Assembly (NCBI RefSeq): GCF_017355885.1
Contig: NZ_JAFEUU010000002.1
Location: forward strand, 62,001-126,000
Direction of reading: 5' to 3'
Origin: Sabulicella rubraurantiaca
GTDB lineage: Bacteria; Pseudomonadota; Alphaproteobacteria; Acetobacterales; Acetobacteraceae
DNA: 64,000 nt
The position numbers and the translations under genes were made by a program. The notes under the pieces are model-generated. The model saw only the letters and a program-made list of their open reading frames with translations. It was not told where the DNA came from and ran no database searches. Positions 10,454 to 17,509 of the stretch are shown here, in pieces (the stretch's first letter is position 1; each line of letters begins with the position of its first letter).

Positions 10454-11101
10454 TTACACCGCGCCGCTGCGCCGCTCATCACCGGACAACATACGACGCT
10501 GAGGGGAACGTGGGGAAGCGGTCCGGCCGACGGAAGGCCGCTGCCCTGCACCCGGGCGCTGCGCCGCCGGCTCCTCGCCGAGCAGCCAAGCCTGGAGCTG
10601 CTTGCGGGCGCGGAAGACGCGGCACTTCAGCGTACCGACCGCGACGCCCAGCTGCTCCGACACTTCCTCGTAGGACATGCCCTGCACCGTCACCATCATC
10701 AGCGCGAGGCGCTGATCGGCCGGCAGCTTCGCCAGGGCATGGCGGAGCTCCTGCAGGGCGATGCTGTCTTCCTGGCCAGCGGCACGGGCGAAGGCATCCG
10801 CCGGCGCCTCCTCGACCTCCACCGTCTCGCGGCGGCGACGCATGTCGGACAGGAAGCGGTTCCGCAGGATGCGGCTCATCCAAGCCTTGAAGTTGGTACC
10901 GGGGGTGAAGGAGTGCTGCGCCGCCAGGGCGTTGGTGACGGCGGCCTGAACCAGGTCATCCGCGTCAGCCCGGTTGCGCGTGAGGGCAAAGGCCTGCTGC
11001 CGAAGGGCCGGAAGGGCCTGGACCATCAATTCATGGAAGGGGGTGCCGGGGTCGGTGGCGCCCATCTGGTCCATCACGGTAGGGGCCTTCGGGTCGCGCA
11101 T
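10454..11101 (-). CDS. ecfG: EcfG-type ECF sigma factor (general stress response)
   Basis: A 215-residue ECF sigma factor. Region 2 is seen in LTRNRADADDLVQAAVTNALA with the following FKAWMSRILRNRFLSDMRRRRE (regions 2.3-2.4), and region 4 in LPADQRLALMMVTVQGMSYEEVSEQLGVAVGTLKCRVFRARKQL. It fits the EcfG/ECF15 group that pairs with NepR, whose gene follows after 10 bases. A basic, Pro/Ser-rich tail of about 40 residues follows region 4. The start at 11101 is supported by an AGAGGA box 8 bases upstream; the frame is open further upstream but lacks a good site. Assignment as the general stress sigma rests on the link to nepR and phyR. Confidence 0.87.
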   Translation of the reverse strand: MRDPKAPTVMDQMGATDPGTPFHELMVQALPALRQQAFALTRNRADADDLVQAAVTNALAAQHSFTPGTNFKAWMSRILRNRFLSDMRRRRETVEVEEAPADAFARAAGQEDSIALQELRHALAKLPADQRLALMMVTVQGMSYEEVSEQLGVAVGTLKCRVFRARKQLQAWLLGEEPAAQRPGAGQRPSVGRTASPRSPQRRMLSGDERRSGAV

Positions 11102-11224
11102 CGGGATAGTCCTCTCCGTTCTCATGTCAGGGAAATACCGATGGCTGGAGGATCGTTGCGACGCAGCGGGAAGAAAATTTCCGATCTTTTCATCCAACGA
11201 TGAAACCCCCCTTAAGCCTCCCAA

Positions 11225-11749
11225 TTAGGAGGAGGAATGCATGTTCGACTCGTTCAAGCCCGGCCCGGCCCGGTGGACCAGCGCGGCCCGCAAGGCAGAG
11301 CGGGCACGGCTGACGCGCGCCTTGATGGTGCCTTCCGCCACTCCCACGACTTCCGCCGCTTGCGCCGTGGTCATTCCCTGCACGCCCACCAGCATCAGCG
11401 CCTCGCGCTGGGCCAGTGGGAGGCTCGCCATGGCGCGCGCCAGCTCGTCCAGCTCCAGCCGGTCACCCTGGCTCGCCGGGCGGCTTTCCTCCGGACGCTG
11501 CGCCTCCAACGCGCGGCGCTCGCGCCCCGCCTTGCGCGCTTGGCCGAGCCACACATTGCGGAGAATGGTGAAGAGCCAAGCCCGCAGCTCCGTCCCCGGC
11601 TGGAATTGCGATTCGGCGCGGAGCGCGCGAAGGATCGTCTCCTGCACGAGGTCATCCGCCGCGGCGGCGCTGCGCGCCAGCGTCCGGCCATAGGCGCGCA
11701 GCGCCGGCAGAAGCCGGGGCAGTTCTGGGCGGATGGAGAAGGAATCCAT
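11225..11749 (-). CDS. Second ECF sigma factor, EcfG-like paralogue
   Basis: A 174-residue ECF sigma factor lying upstream of the first one in the same direction (123 bases apart) and divergent from phyR (50 bases). Region 2 has SAAAADDLVQETILRALRAE and FQPGTELRAWLFTILRNVWL; region 4 has LPLAQREALMLVGVQGMTTAQAAEVVGVAEGTIKARVSRAR. This is close to the EcfG family and, with its ELRAWLFTILRN motif, arguably closer to textbook EcfG than its neighbour. There is no C-terminal extension beyond a short tail. The ATG at 11749 gives the normal N terminus (MDSFSIRPELPRLLPALR). Which paralogue NepR binds cannot be told from the sequence. Confidence 0.87.
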   Translation of the reverse strand: MDSFSIRPELPRLLPALRAYGRTLARSAAAADDLVQETILRALRAESQFQPGTELRAWLFTILRNVWLGQARKAGRERRALEAQRPEESRPASQGDRLELDELARAMASLPLAQREALMLVGVQGMTTAQAAEVVGVAEGTIKARVSRARSALRAALVHRAGPGLNESNMHSSS

Positions 11750-11799
11750 TCGCCGTCTAATATCTCTCACCGATTGCCGTTTCAGGAGTCCCCCCACCT

Positions 11800-12519
11800 A
11801 TGACTTCCCTGCCCGATGCCGAGCTGATGCAGGCCCTTCCCTATGCCCGCCGCTACGCCCGCGCCCTCGCCGGCAGCCAAGCCGCGGGGGATGCGATGGT
11901 GGCCGGTGCCCTGCGCGCCGGTCTCCCCGAGCTGCCCGGGCGGCTTGCCCTCTATGCGGGGGTGACACGCCTCGCCGGGACAGAGGCGCCGCCCGGCCGC
12001 CTGTCAGCGCTGGAGCGGCAGCTTCTGCTCCTCACCTCGCTGGAGGAGCTGGAAGTGGGCGAGGCGGCGCGGGTCGTGGGCATCGAGGAAGCGGAGGCGC
12101 AGCGCCTGCTGGAGCAGGCGCGCCAGAACCTGCGTCAGGCGACGGCGACGGATGTTCTGATCATCGAGGACGAGCCGGTGATCGCCATGGACTTGCGGAT
12201 GCTGGTGCAGCGCTGCGGCCACCGCGTCGTCGGCGTGGCATCAAGCGAGACGGAGGCCGTGCGGCTCGCGAATGAGCGCCCGACCGGCCTCATCCTCGCG
12301 GACGTGAATCTCGGCCGCGGCGGCGACGGCATCAACGCGGTCCGTCGCATCATGCAGAGCGTGAAGGTGCCGGTGATCTTCGTCACCGCCTATCCCGAGC
12401 GGCTTCTCACCGCCGAGGAGGTGGAGCCGGCCTTCATCATGTCGAAGCCCTTCGATCCGCTCACCCTCGCCATCTCCACCTATCAGGCGGTGACGGCCGG
12501 CCATATGCCCATCGACTGA
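11800..12519 (+). CDS. phyR: PhyR, sigma-mimic response regulator
   Basis: A 239-residue anti-anti-sigma factor. Residues 1-115 form a degenerate ECF sigma-like domain (MQALPYARRYARAL in place of region 2, LSALERQLLLLTSLEEL and an AARVVGIEEAEAQRLLEQAR helix in place of region 4) that should bind NepR. Residues 117-239 are a receiver domain with acidic pocket Glu123/Asp124, phospho-acceptor Asp168 in LILADVNLGRGGDGI, Thr196 in FVTAYPERLLT and Lys216 in FIMSKPFDP, all hallmark PhyR sequences. Divergent from the two sigma factors. A CAGGAG ribosome binding site precedes the ATG. A strong terminator follows at 12563. Confidence 0.95.
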   Translation: MTSLPDAELMQALPYARRYARALAGSQAAGDAMVAGALRAGLPELPGRLALYAGVTRLAGTEAPPGRLSALERQLLLLTSLEELEVGEAARVVGIEEAEAQRLLEQARQNLRQATATDVLIIEDEPVIAMDLRMLVQRCGHRVVGVASSETEAVRLANERPTGLILADVNLGRGGDGINAVRRIMQSVKVPVIFVTAYPERLLTAEEVEPAFIMSKPFDPLTLAISTYQAVTAGHMPID

Positions 12520-12562
12520 GGGTGACCTCGGCCGGTTTCTGACCAAGGCTTCGTGAATTGGC

Positions 12563-12587
12563 AGGCGGCCCCCGCGGGGGCCGCCTT
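12563..12587 (+). terminator. Hairpin terminator after phyR
   Basis: A perfect inverted repeat with arms AGGCGGCCCC / GGGGCCGCCT around a CGC centre, followed by TTCCTTCC. It lies 44 bases after the phyR stop and before the DUF1328 gene. The T tract is weak, so termination may be incomplete. Confidence 0.6.
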
Positions 12588-12622
12588 CCTTCCGGTTTCC
12601 GGCAATTTGGGACGGGGCCCGA

Positions 12623-12648
12623 TCAACCTCTCCTCGCGGCGCAGCGTT
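12623..12648 (+). promoter_or_regulatory. Possible EcfG-type promoter before the DUF1328 gene
   Basis: TCAAC, 17 bases, then CGTT, compared with the general stress consensus GGAAC-N16/17-CGTT. The -10 element and the AAC of the -35 match but the leading GG does not. Position (35 bases before the start codon) is reasonable, and it is next to the stress regulators. Weak evidence. Confidence 0.25.
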
Positions 12649-12682
12649 CCGCCGGCACGGAATTCCCGTGAGGAGAAGGCAG

Positions 12683-12847
12683 ATGTTGTACTGGTCGCTC
12701 GTCTTCCTCGTGGTGGCCATCGTTGCGGGCGTGCTGGGTTTCGGCGGCATTTCCTCGACAGCCGGGGGCATCGCGCGGGTCTTGTTCTTCGTCTTCCTGG
12801 TGCTGTTCGCCGTGTCCCTGCTCACTGGGCGCGGCTTCGCCGCTTGA
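12683..12847 (+). CDS. DUF1328 small membrane protein
   Basis: A 54-residue protein with two membrane helices: [20 protein letters not shown], a short [11 protein letters not shown] loop, and a second helix [16 protein letters not shown]. This is the standard layout and sequence of the DUF1328 (YtjA-like) family. An AGGAGAAG ribosome binding site lies just upstream of the ATG. The family is of unknown function; related genes are often stress induced, and the position directly after phyR fits that idea (inference). The next gene starts two bases after its stop, so the two may be cotranscribed. Confidence 0.9.
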   Translation: MLYWSLVFLVVAIVAGVLGFGGISSTAGGIARVLFFVFLVLFAVSLLTGRGFAA

Positions 12848-12849
12848 CC

Positions 12850-13485
12850 ATGCTCAGACGCTCCTTTCTCCTCGCGGGCTTCGCGGCGCTGGCCGCCTCC
12901 CCCGCAATCGCGCGCTCGCCGCGCGGCCTCTGGTTCGACCCGACGCAGCTTCCTTCCTACACCGGGAGGCTTGAGCGCTGGCTGATGGATCCTGCCGGCG
13001 AGGTGACGCGCGCCCTGCTGCGCGAAGGGACGCAGATCATCTTCCCCGCCTCGGAGGCAGAGGCACTGATGGGCGCGATCCAGCAGGACCATACCCTGAC
13101 CGCCTATGGCGTGCGCGCCCGCACCGCCCCCGTGGTCATCATGCTCGCCTGGGCGCGCAACGACCGGGAGCCGGCGAATTTCGTCGCCAACCCGTCCTGG
13201 TTCGCCTCCGACCGCCGCGGCTCGGAGGAATTGTCGGTTCAGGGCCGGATCCGGGCGCCGCTCCTCTCCCCCCAGGGAGAGCCGATGGGCGTCATCACGG
13301 AGGAAGGCCACATCGTCCGCCTGCCCGTGGGCATGAATGACCGCATCGACTGGCTGCGGCCCGGCGAGGCCGTGGCTGCGGCCGGCCTTGGAACGCGGCG
13401 CGGCGAGACGGTCGCCCTCGATGCCGTGCGGCTGGGGAGGGAACCCGACAAGCTCGAACCCTTGCCGGAGGAAAACCGCCAGTGA
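12850..13485 (+). CDS. Exported protein with two repeated OB-like units
   Basis: A 211-residue protein of unknown function with an N-terminal signal peptide (MLRRSFLLAGFAALAASPAIA) carrying a twin arginine, so export may be by Sec or Tat. The mature part holds an internal duplication: residues 38-100 and 130-196 both run GR-[LI]-x3-L-x-[DS]-P-x-G-E, then an EG-[TH]-x-I box and a hydrophobic -P- turn, then a final beta-rich stretch. The pattern suggests two small beta-barrels of OB type. Its stop overlaps the start of the SbmA/BacA-like transporter gene by 4 bases (ATGA), implying translational coupling and perhaps a shared task. Confidence 0.7.
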   Translation: MLRRSFLLAGFAALAASPAIARSPRGLWFDPTQLPSYTGRLERWLMDPAGEVTRALLREGTQIIFPASEAEALMGAIQQDHTLTAYGVRARTAPVVIMLAWARNDREPANFVANPSWFASDRRGSEELSVQGRIRAPLLSPQGEPMGVITEEGHIVRLPVGMNDRIDWLRPGEAVAAAGLGTRRGETVALDAVRLGREPDKLEPLPEENRQ

Positions 13486-15353
13486 GTGAAGCCCGCACGC
13501 CAGCGGACCAGGACGAGACCAAGACCGGCGCTCTTCCAGAGGCAGAACTCGTCAAGCGGCCGATGGCCGCCTTCTGGAAGCTCACCAAGGCCTGGCTCAC
13601 CGCACCGGACCGGGGCAATGCCCGTTGGCTCATCTTCGCCCTCGTCCTGCTGACGGTGGGACAGGTCGCGGTGCAGATCCGCCTCAACATCTGGAACCGC
13701 GACTTCTTCAACGCGCTGGAGAATCGCGACTTCGCGGCCTTCCGCTGGCAGATGGTGGTGTTCCTGATGCTCGCCGTCGCGGCCATGGCCGTGGCGGTGT
13801 ACCAGCTCTACACCAAGCAGCTCATCCAGCTGGCTTGGCGCGAGTGGCTCACCAAGCGAATCTTGGAATCCTGGCTGCACGAAGGGCGCCAGTACCAGCT
13901 GGAGATGGCCGGCGCCTCGGCCGACAACCCCGACCAGCGCATCGCCGAGGATATCCGCGTCTCCGTAGACCTCGCGGTGGACTTCGTGGGCGGGCTTCTG
14001 ACCTGCTCCATGATGCTCGCGGCCTTCGTCGGCATCCTCTGGACCATCTCGGGCCCGCTGCATCTGGGCTTCATCGGCATCGACGCCTCGATTCCCGGCT
14101 ACATGGTTTGGGCGGCGCTCACATACGCCATCATCGGCACCACCCTTACCCTGCTGGTGGGGCGGCCCATGGTGGGGCACAACTTTGCGCGCGTGGCGGC
14201 GGAGGCGGATTTCCGCTTCGGCCTGACCCGCGCCCGGGAATCCGGCGAGGGCATCGCCCTGATCCGTGGTGAGGCGGATGAGCGGCGGGGGCTGGAGAAG
14301 CTCTTCGGCAATGTGCGGGGCGCGGTGCGGCGCCTCATGCGATCGCAGCGCAACCTGATGTATCTCACCAGCGGCTATCATTCGCTGGCGATGATCTTCC
14401 CGACCATCGTGGCCTCGCCGGCGTACTTCTCAGGCGCGATCACGCTGGGCGGGCTGATGCAGATCGGTGCCGCCTTCGGGCAGGTGCAAAGCTCCCTCTC
14501 CTGGCTCGTCGATAGCTTCCCGCGCATCGCCGAGTGGCGTGCGGCGGTGAACCGCATGGTCAATTTCCGCGAGGTGGTGGAGGAGCTGGACGCACTGGTG
14601 GCCGACCCCAGCCAGCCCACCATCACGGTCACGGAGGGCGACCCCGACAGGCTGGTCTTCAACGGGATCGAGGTCGCCTTCGCCAACGGCACCACCGTCA
14701 TCCAGGACGCCACCGCCGAGATCCAGGCCGGCGAGCGCGTCCTGATCCAGGGCGAGAGCGGCACCGGCAAGAGCACGCTGTTCCGCGTCATTGGCGGGCT
14801 ATGGCCCTGGGGCGCGGGCGAGATCATCACCCCGCCGCGCGAGACGATGATGTTCATGCCGCAGCGACCCTACCTGCCGCTGGGCACGCTCAAGGAGTCG
14901 CTCTGCTATCCGGCCGGGCCGGACAAGTATGACGACGAGGATTGCCGCAAGGCGCTCGAGCGCGTCGGTCTGGTGCGCCTGCCCGAACGCCTGCACGACG
15001 AGGAACGCTGGGACCGCGTTCTCAGCCTCGGCGAGCAGCAGCGCCTCGCCTTCGCGCGGCTGCTGCTGCACCGCCCGGCCTGGATCTTCATGGATGAGGC
15101 AACGGCGGCGCTGGATGAGCGTAACCAGGACGCGATGATGCAGATGGTGCTGGACGAGCTGCCAGAGAGCGCGCTGGTCTCCATCGGTCACCGGCCGGGG
15201 CTGGAAGCCTTCCACACGCGCACGCTGAAGCTGCAGAAGGCCGAGGGAGGGGCCCGCCTTACCCGTCCGCCGCGCCCGCCGCGGCAGCAGCCGCGCTGGA
15301 AGATTCCGGGCCTGAAGAACCCGCTGAAGCGCCGGCCGCGCGTGCCGGTGTGA
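13482..15353 (+). CDS. SbmA/BacA-like ABC transporter, fused membrane and ATPase domains
   Basis: A 623-residue protein of the YddA / BacA-related type: a membrane domain of about six helices (residues 45-350) followed by an ABC ATPase. Walker A GESGTGKST is at 424-432, the signature is LSLGEQQRLAFARL, Walker B WIFMDEATAALDE begins at 534 and the switch His is in VSIGHRPGLE. The membrane part has the SbmA-like segment IRLNIWNRDFFNALENRDF near the N terminus, and the PQRPYLPLGTLKE Q-loop is typical of this clade, related to peroxisomal ABCD transporters. Such proteins have been linked to uptake of peptides or of very-long-chain fatty acyl groups. The tail is basic and Pro-rich. Convergent with the next gene, no gap between stops. 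Confidence 0.9.
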   Translation: MSEARTPADQDETKTGALPEAELVKRPMAAFWKLTKAWLTAPDRGNARWLIFALVLLTVGQVAVQIRLNIWNRDFFNALENRDFAAFRWQMVVFLMLAVAAMAVAVYQLYTKQLIQLAWREWLTKRILESWLHEGRQYQLEMAGASADNPDQRIAEDIRVSVDLAVDFVGGLLTCSMMLAAFVGILWTISGPLHLGFIGIDASIPGYMVWAALTYAIIGTTLTLLVGRPMVGHNFARVAAEADFRFGLTRARESGEGIALIRGEADERRGLEKLFGNVRGAVRRLMRSQRNLMYLTSGYHSLAMIFPTIVASPAYFSGAITLGGLMQIGAAFGQVQSSLSWLVDSFPRIAEWRAAVNRMVNFREVVEELDALVADPSQPTITVTEGDPDRLVFNGIEVAFANGTTVIQDATAEIQAGERVLIQGESGTGKSTLFRVIGGLWPWGAGEIITPPRETMMFMPQRPYLPLGTLKESLCYPAGPDKYDDEDCRKALERVGLVRLPERLHDEERWDRVLSLGEQQRLAFARLLLHRPAWIFMDEATAALDERNQDAMMQMVLDELPESALVSIGHRPGLEAFHTRTLKLQKAEGGARLTRPPRPPRQQPRWKIPGLKNPLKRRPRVPV

Positions 15354-15938
15354 TCAGCAGCGCCGCTCCACGGTCGAGACCGCGGCGGCGCTGCCACGCA
15401 GGCTGAACGGCACGCGGCCGCGCCCGGTCAGCAATTCCAGGCTGGCGCCGTTCCGCAGCGCCGCCAGCAGCGGCGGCGTCGCCTCCCAGGCCAGCAGGCC
15501 ATCGCGATCTGGGGGCGGCGCGGTGAGGTGGAAATCCTGCCCGTCCACGCGCAGCAGCAGCAGGTGGCTCGGCGGGAAGCGCTCACTTGCCGGATCGAGG
15601 CGCAGCCTCACCGCGCCCGGGGCGGCACAGGCGATCTCAAGGCACATTCCTTCTGGCACGCAGATTCCGGCGGCCGTCGGGCGCCCGGATTGCGGCTTGA
15701 CGCGCCAGGCGGGGTCCAGGGCACGAACCGGCTCGGCGCGACGCGGCGCCGAACGAGGCCGCACGCCCAGCCCGCTGCACATCTGCTCGACGCAGGCCCG
15801 GTAGCGCGGGTCGTCGGCACCGTTGGACTGGGCAAGGCATGACCAGACGCAGCGCTGCTCGATCATCGGGTCAGGCTGCGCGGCCGCCGGCATGGCAGTC
15901 GCGCAGAGAAGGAAGGCGAAGAAGAAGCCAGCACGCAT
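15354..15938 (-). CDS. Exported Cys-rich protein of unknown function
   Basis: A 194-residue protein with a signal peptide (MRAGFFFAFLLCATAMPAAAQ). After it comes a helical segment with two cysteine pairs, CVWSC and CVEQMC, separated by a loop ending DPRYRAC, which would form a disulfide-linked helical hairpin. A Pro/Arg-rich linker follows, then a beta-rich C-terminal domain with ICVPEGMCLEIAC and a final FSLRGSAAAVSTVERRC. The ending resembles small periplasmic domains of the IalB type, but I do not recognise the family. Its stop is directly abutted by the stop of the convergent ABC transporter gene. Confidence 0.65.
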   Translation of the reverse strand: MRAGFFFAFLLCATAMPAAAQPDPMIEQRCVWSCLAQSNGADDPRYRACVEQMCSGLGVRPRSAPRRAEPVRALDPAWRVKPQSGRPTAAGICVPEGMCLEIACAAPGAVRLRLDPASERFPPSHLLLLRVDGQDFHLTAPPPDRDGLLAWEATPPLLAALRNGASLELLTGRGRVPFSLRGSAAAVSTVERRC

Positions 15939-16013
15939 GCGGCGCCCTTTCCGTCGGAACATCCTTCCGAAAAGGGAAGCACCGGCACGCCGGTGCTGCA
16001 AGGGAAAGCGCGC

Positions 16014-17414
16014 TCAGCGCCCGGTCATGATCCGCTCGACCAGCTGCTTCACCGTCGGCACGAAGCCGTTGGAGTAGAAGGGGTCGGACCCGAAGCGGTA
16101 GGCGTTGTGCCCCGCGAACATCAAATTGTCCTCCAGGCTGCCGTCATGGGCGATGTCCTGGAGCGTCTTCTGGATGCAGAAGGAGCGCGGGTCGGCCTTC
16201 TTGCCGTTATCGTAATTCGGCTCGTGCTGCGACCAGTTGGAGAAGCGGCACTGGCTGAGGCAGCCCATGCAGGCCACCTGGTCCGCCAGGATCTCGCGCG
16301 ACTTTTCCGGCGTCACGAAGATCAGGGTGGAATCCGGAGTCCGCATCGCCTCGGTGAAGCCGGCCTCGGTCCAGGCCTGCGCCCGCTCGCGATCCGCCGG
16401 GGCCAGCCAGACGAGGCGCTTGCGGGGGCCGATGCCGAACTCGGCCGTGTGCTCTCCCACCTTCTCGGAAGAATAGGCGACCTGCCGCTCGCTGCGCGCC
16501 TCGAGCTCCCGCAGGAAGTCGTTGCGGACGGCGGAGGAGTAGAAGCCGGTCGGCGAGAAGGGCTGCAGCAGCACGTCGCCGGGCTTCAGCTCGGTCAGCT
16601 TGCGCTTCCACGCATCGCTGATCGGGGATTCACGGGTGAGCAGCGGGCGGGTGCCAAACTGGAAGGCGATCGGCCCGAGCTCCGGGTTATCGATCCAGTC
16701 CTCCCATTCCTCCAGCCACCAGACGCCGCCGGCCATGATGATGGGGGTGTCGTCCAGGCCGAAGGCGCGCATCTGCTCACGCAGCTTGCGGACGCGCTCA
16801 TAGGGAGCCTCGGGCTTGCGGGGGTCCTCGCTGTTGGACAGGCCGTTATGGCCGCCCGCCAGCCAGGGATCCTCGTAGACCACGCCACCCAGCCACTCGC
16901 TCACCTTGCTGTAGGAGCGCTTCCACAGCGCGCTGAAGGCACGGGCGGAGGAGACGATGGGGTAGTAGTGCACGCCGAAGTCGCGCGCGATCTCGGCCAG
17001 CTTGTAAGGCATGCCAGCACCGCAGGTGATGCCGTTGATGATGCCCTTGGCCCCCTCCAGCACGCCGCGGATCACCCGCTCCGCCCCACCCATCTCCCAC
17101 AGGATGTTGGCGTGGATGCGCGCCTTGGGGCCGCCGACGTCGCGGGCCTCCTTGGCCTGCGCGATGCCGCCGGCGATGCCGTAGGCCACCAGCTCCTCCT
17201 GCCGGTCCCGGCGGGTCTTGCCGTGATAGACCTGCCGGATCGTCCGGCCCTCGGCATCGTAGCTGTCGGCGTTGACGGCGCTGAAGGTGCCGACGCCGCC
17301 CGCGGCCGCCCAGGCACCGGCGGTGAGGCCGTTCGAAACGGCGACGCCCTTGCCGCCTTCCACCAGGGGGAGGACGTCCACACCGCCCATCCGGATCGCG
17401 TTGATCGCCTTCAC
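16014..17414 (-). CDS. Nitronate monooxygenase-like flavoprotein with Cys cluster
   Basis: A 466-residue FMN-dependent TIM-barrel protein of the nitronate monooxygenase / 2-nitropropane dioxygenase superfamily. The barrel is visible from VAVSNGLTAGAWAAAGGVGTFSAV through GIINGITCGAGMPYKLAEIARDFG, PIVSSARAFSALWKRSY, PIIMAGGVWW and the phosphate-binding AFQFGTRPLLT. It is about 100 residues longer than ordinary members. The C-terminal extension contains Cys382, Cys385 and Cys389 (CMGCLSQC) plus Cys413, which may hold an iron-sulfur cluster. Substrate unknown. A second in-frame ATG at 17390 is also possible as start. It lies between two oppositely placed units and appears to be transcribed alone. 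Confidence 0.82.
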   Translation of the reverse strand: MKAINAIRMGGVDVLPLVEGGKGVAVSNGLTAGAWAAAGGVGTFSAVNADSYDAEGRTIRQVYHGKTRRDRQEELVAYGIAGGIAQAKEARDVGGPKARIHANILWEMGGAERVIRGVLEGAKGIINGITCGAGMPYKLAEIARDFGVHYYPIVSSARAFSALWKRSYSKVSEWLGGVVYEDPWLAGGHNGLSNSEDPRKPEAPYERVRKLREQMRAFGLDDTPIIMAGGVWWLEEWEDWIDNPELGPIAFQFGTRPLLTRESPISDAWKRKLTELKPGDVLLQPFSPTGFYSSAVRNDFLRELEARSERQVAYSSEKVGEHTAEFGIGPRKRLVWLAPADRERAQAWTEAGFTEAMRTPDSTLIFVTPEKSREILADQVACMGCLSQCRFSNWSQHEPNYDNGKKADPRSFCIQKTLQDIAHDGSLEDNLMFAGHNAYRFGSDPFYSNGFVPTVKQLVERIMTGR

Positions 17415-17454
17415 TTCGCCAAGCCTTGCCGTGTCATGTTTCGGTATATGTCAC

Positions 17455-17507
17455 TCGCATGACCGGGACCAAGGCCAGGAATGCCTCGGTCCCGGATTTT
17501 CATGCGA
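17455..17507. terminator. Nested long hairpin at the 3' end of pnp
   Basis: Three nested arm pairs: TCGCATGA with TCATGCGA, CCGGGACC with GGTCCCGG, and AGGC with GCCT around a 7-base loop. The only interruptions are an A/C mismatch and a 4-base bulge. It starts two bases beyond the pnp stop codon on the minus strand. No clear U tract follows in the pnp direction; an ATTTT lies on the other side. It is probably the pnp transcript end or a 3' stabiliser. Confidence 0.6.
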
Positions 17508-17509
17508 GG

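Noticed and set aside
10444-10551. Longer NepR starting at ATG 10551 or 10479
   Set aside because: Both overlap the sigma factor coding region and add a Cys/Ser-rich N terminus not seen in NepR; the GTG at 10443 has a clear binding site.
11750-11799. EcfG-type promoter between the second sigma factor and phyR
   Set aside because: GGAAT and CGTT are present on the plus strand but about 32 bases apart, far outside the 16-17 base spacing.
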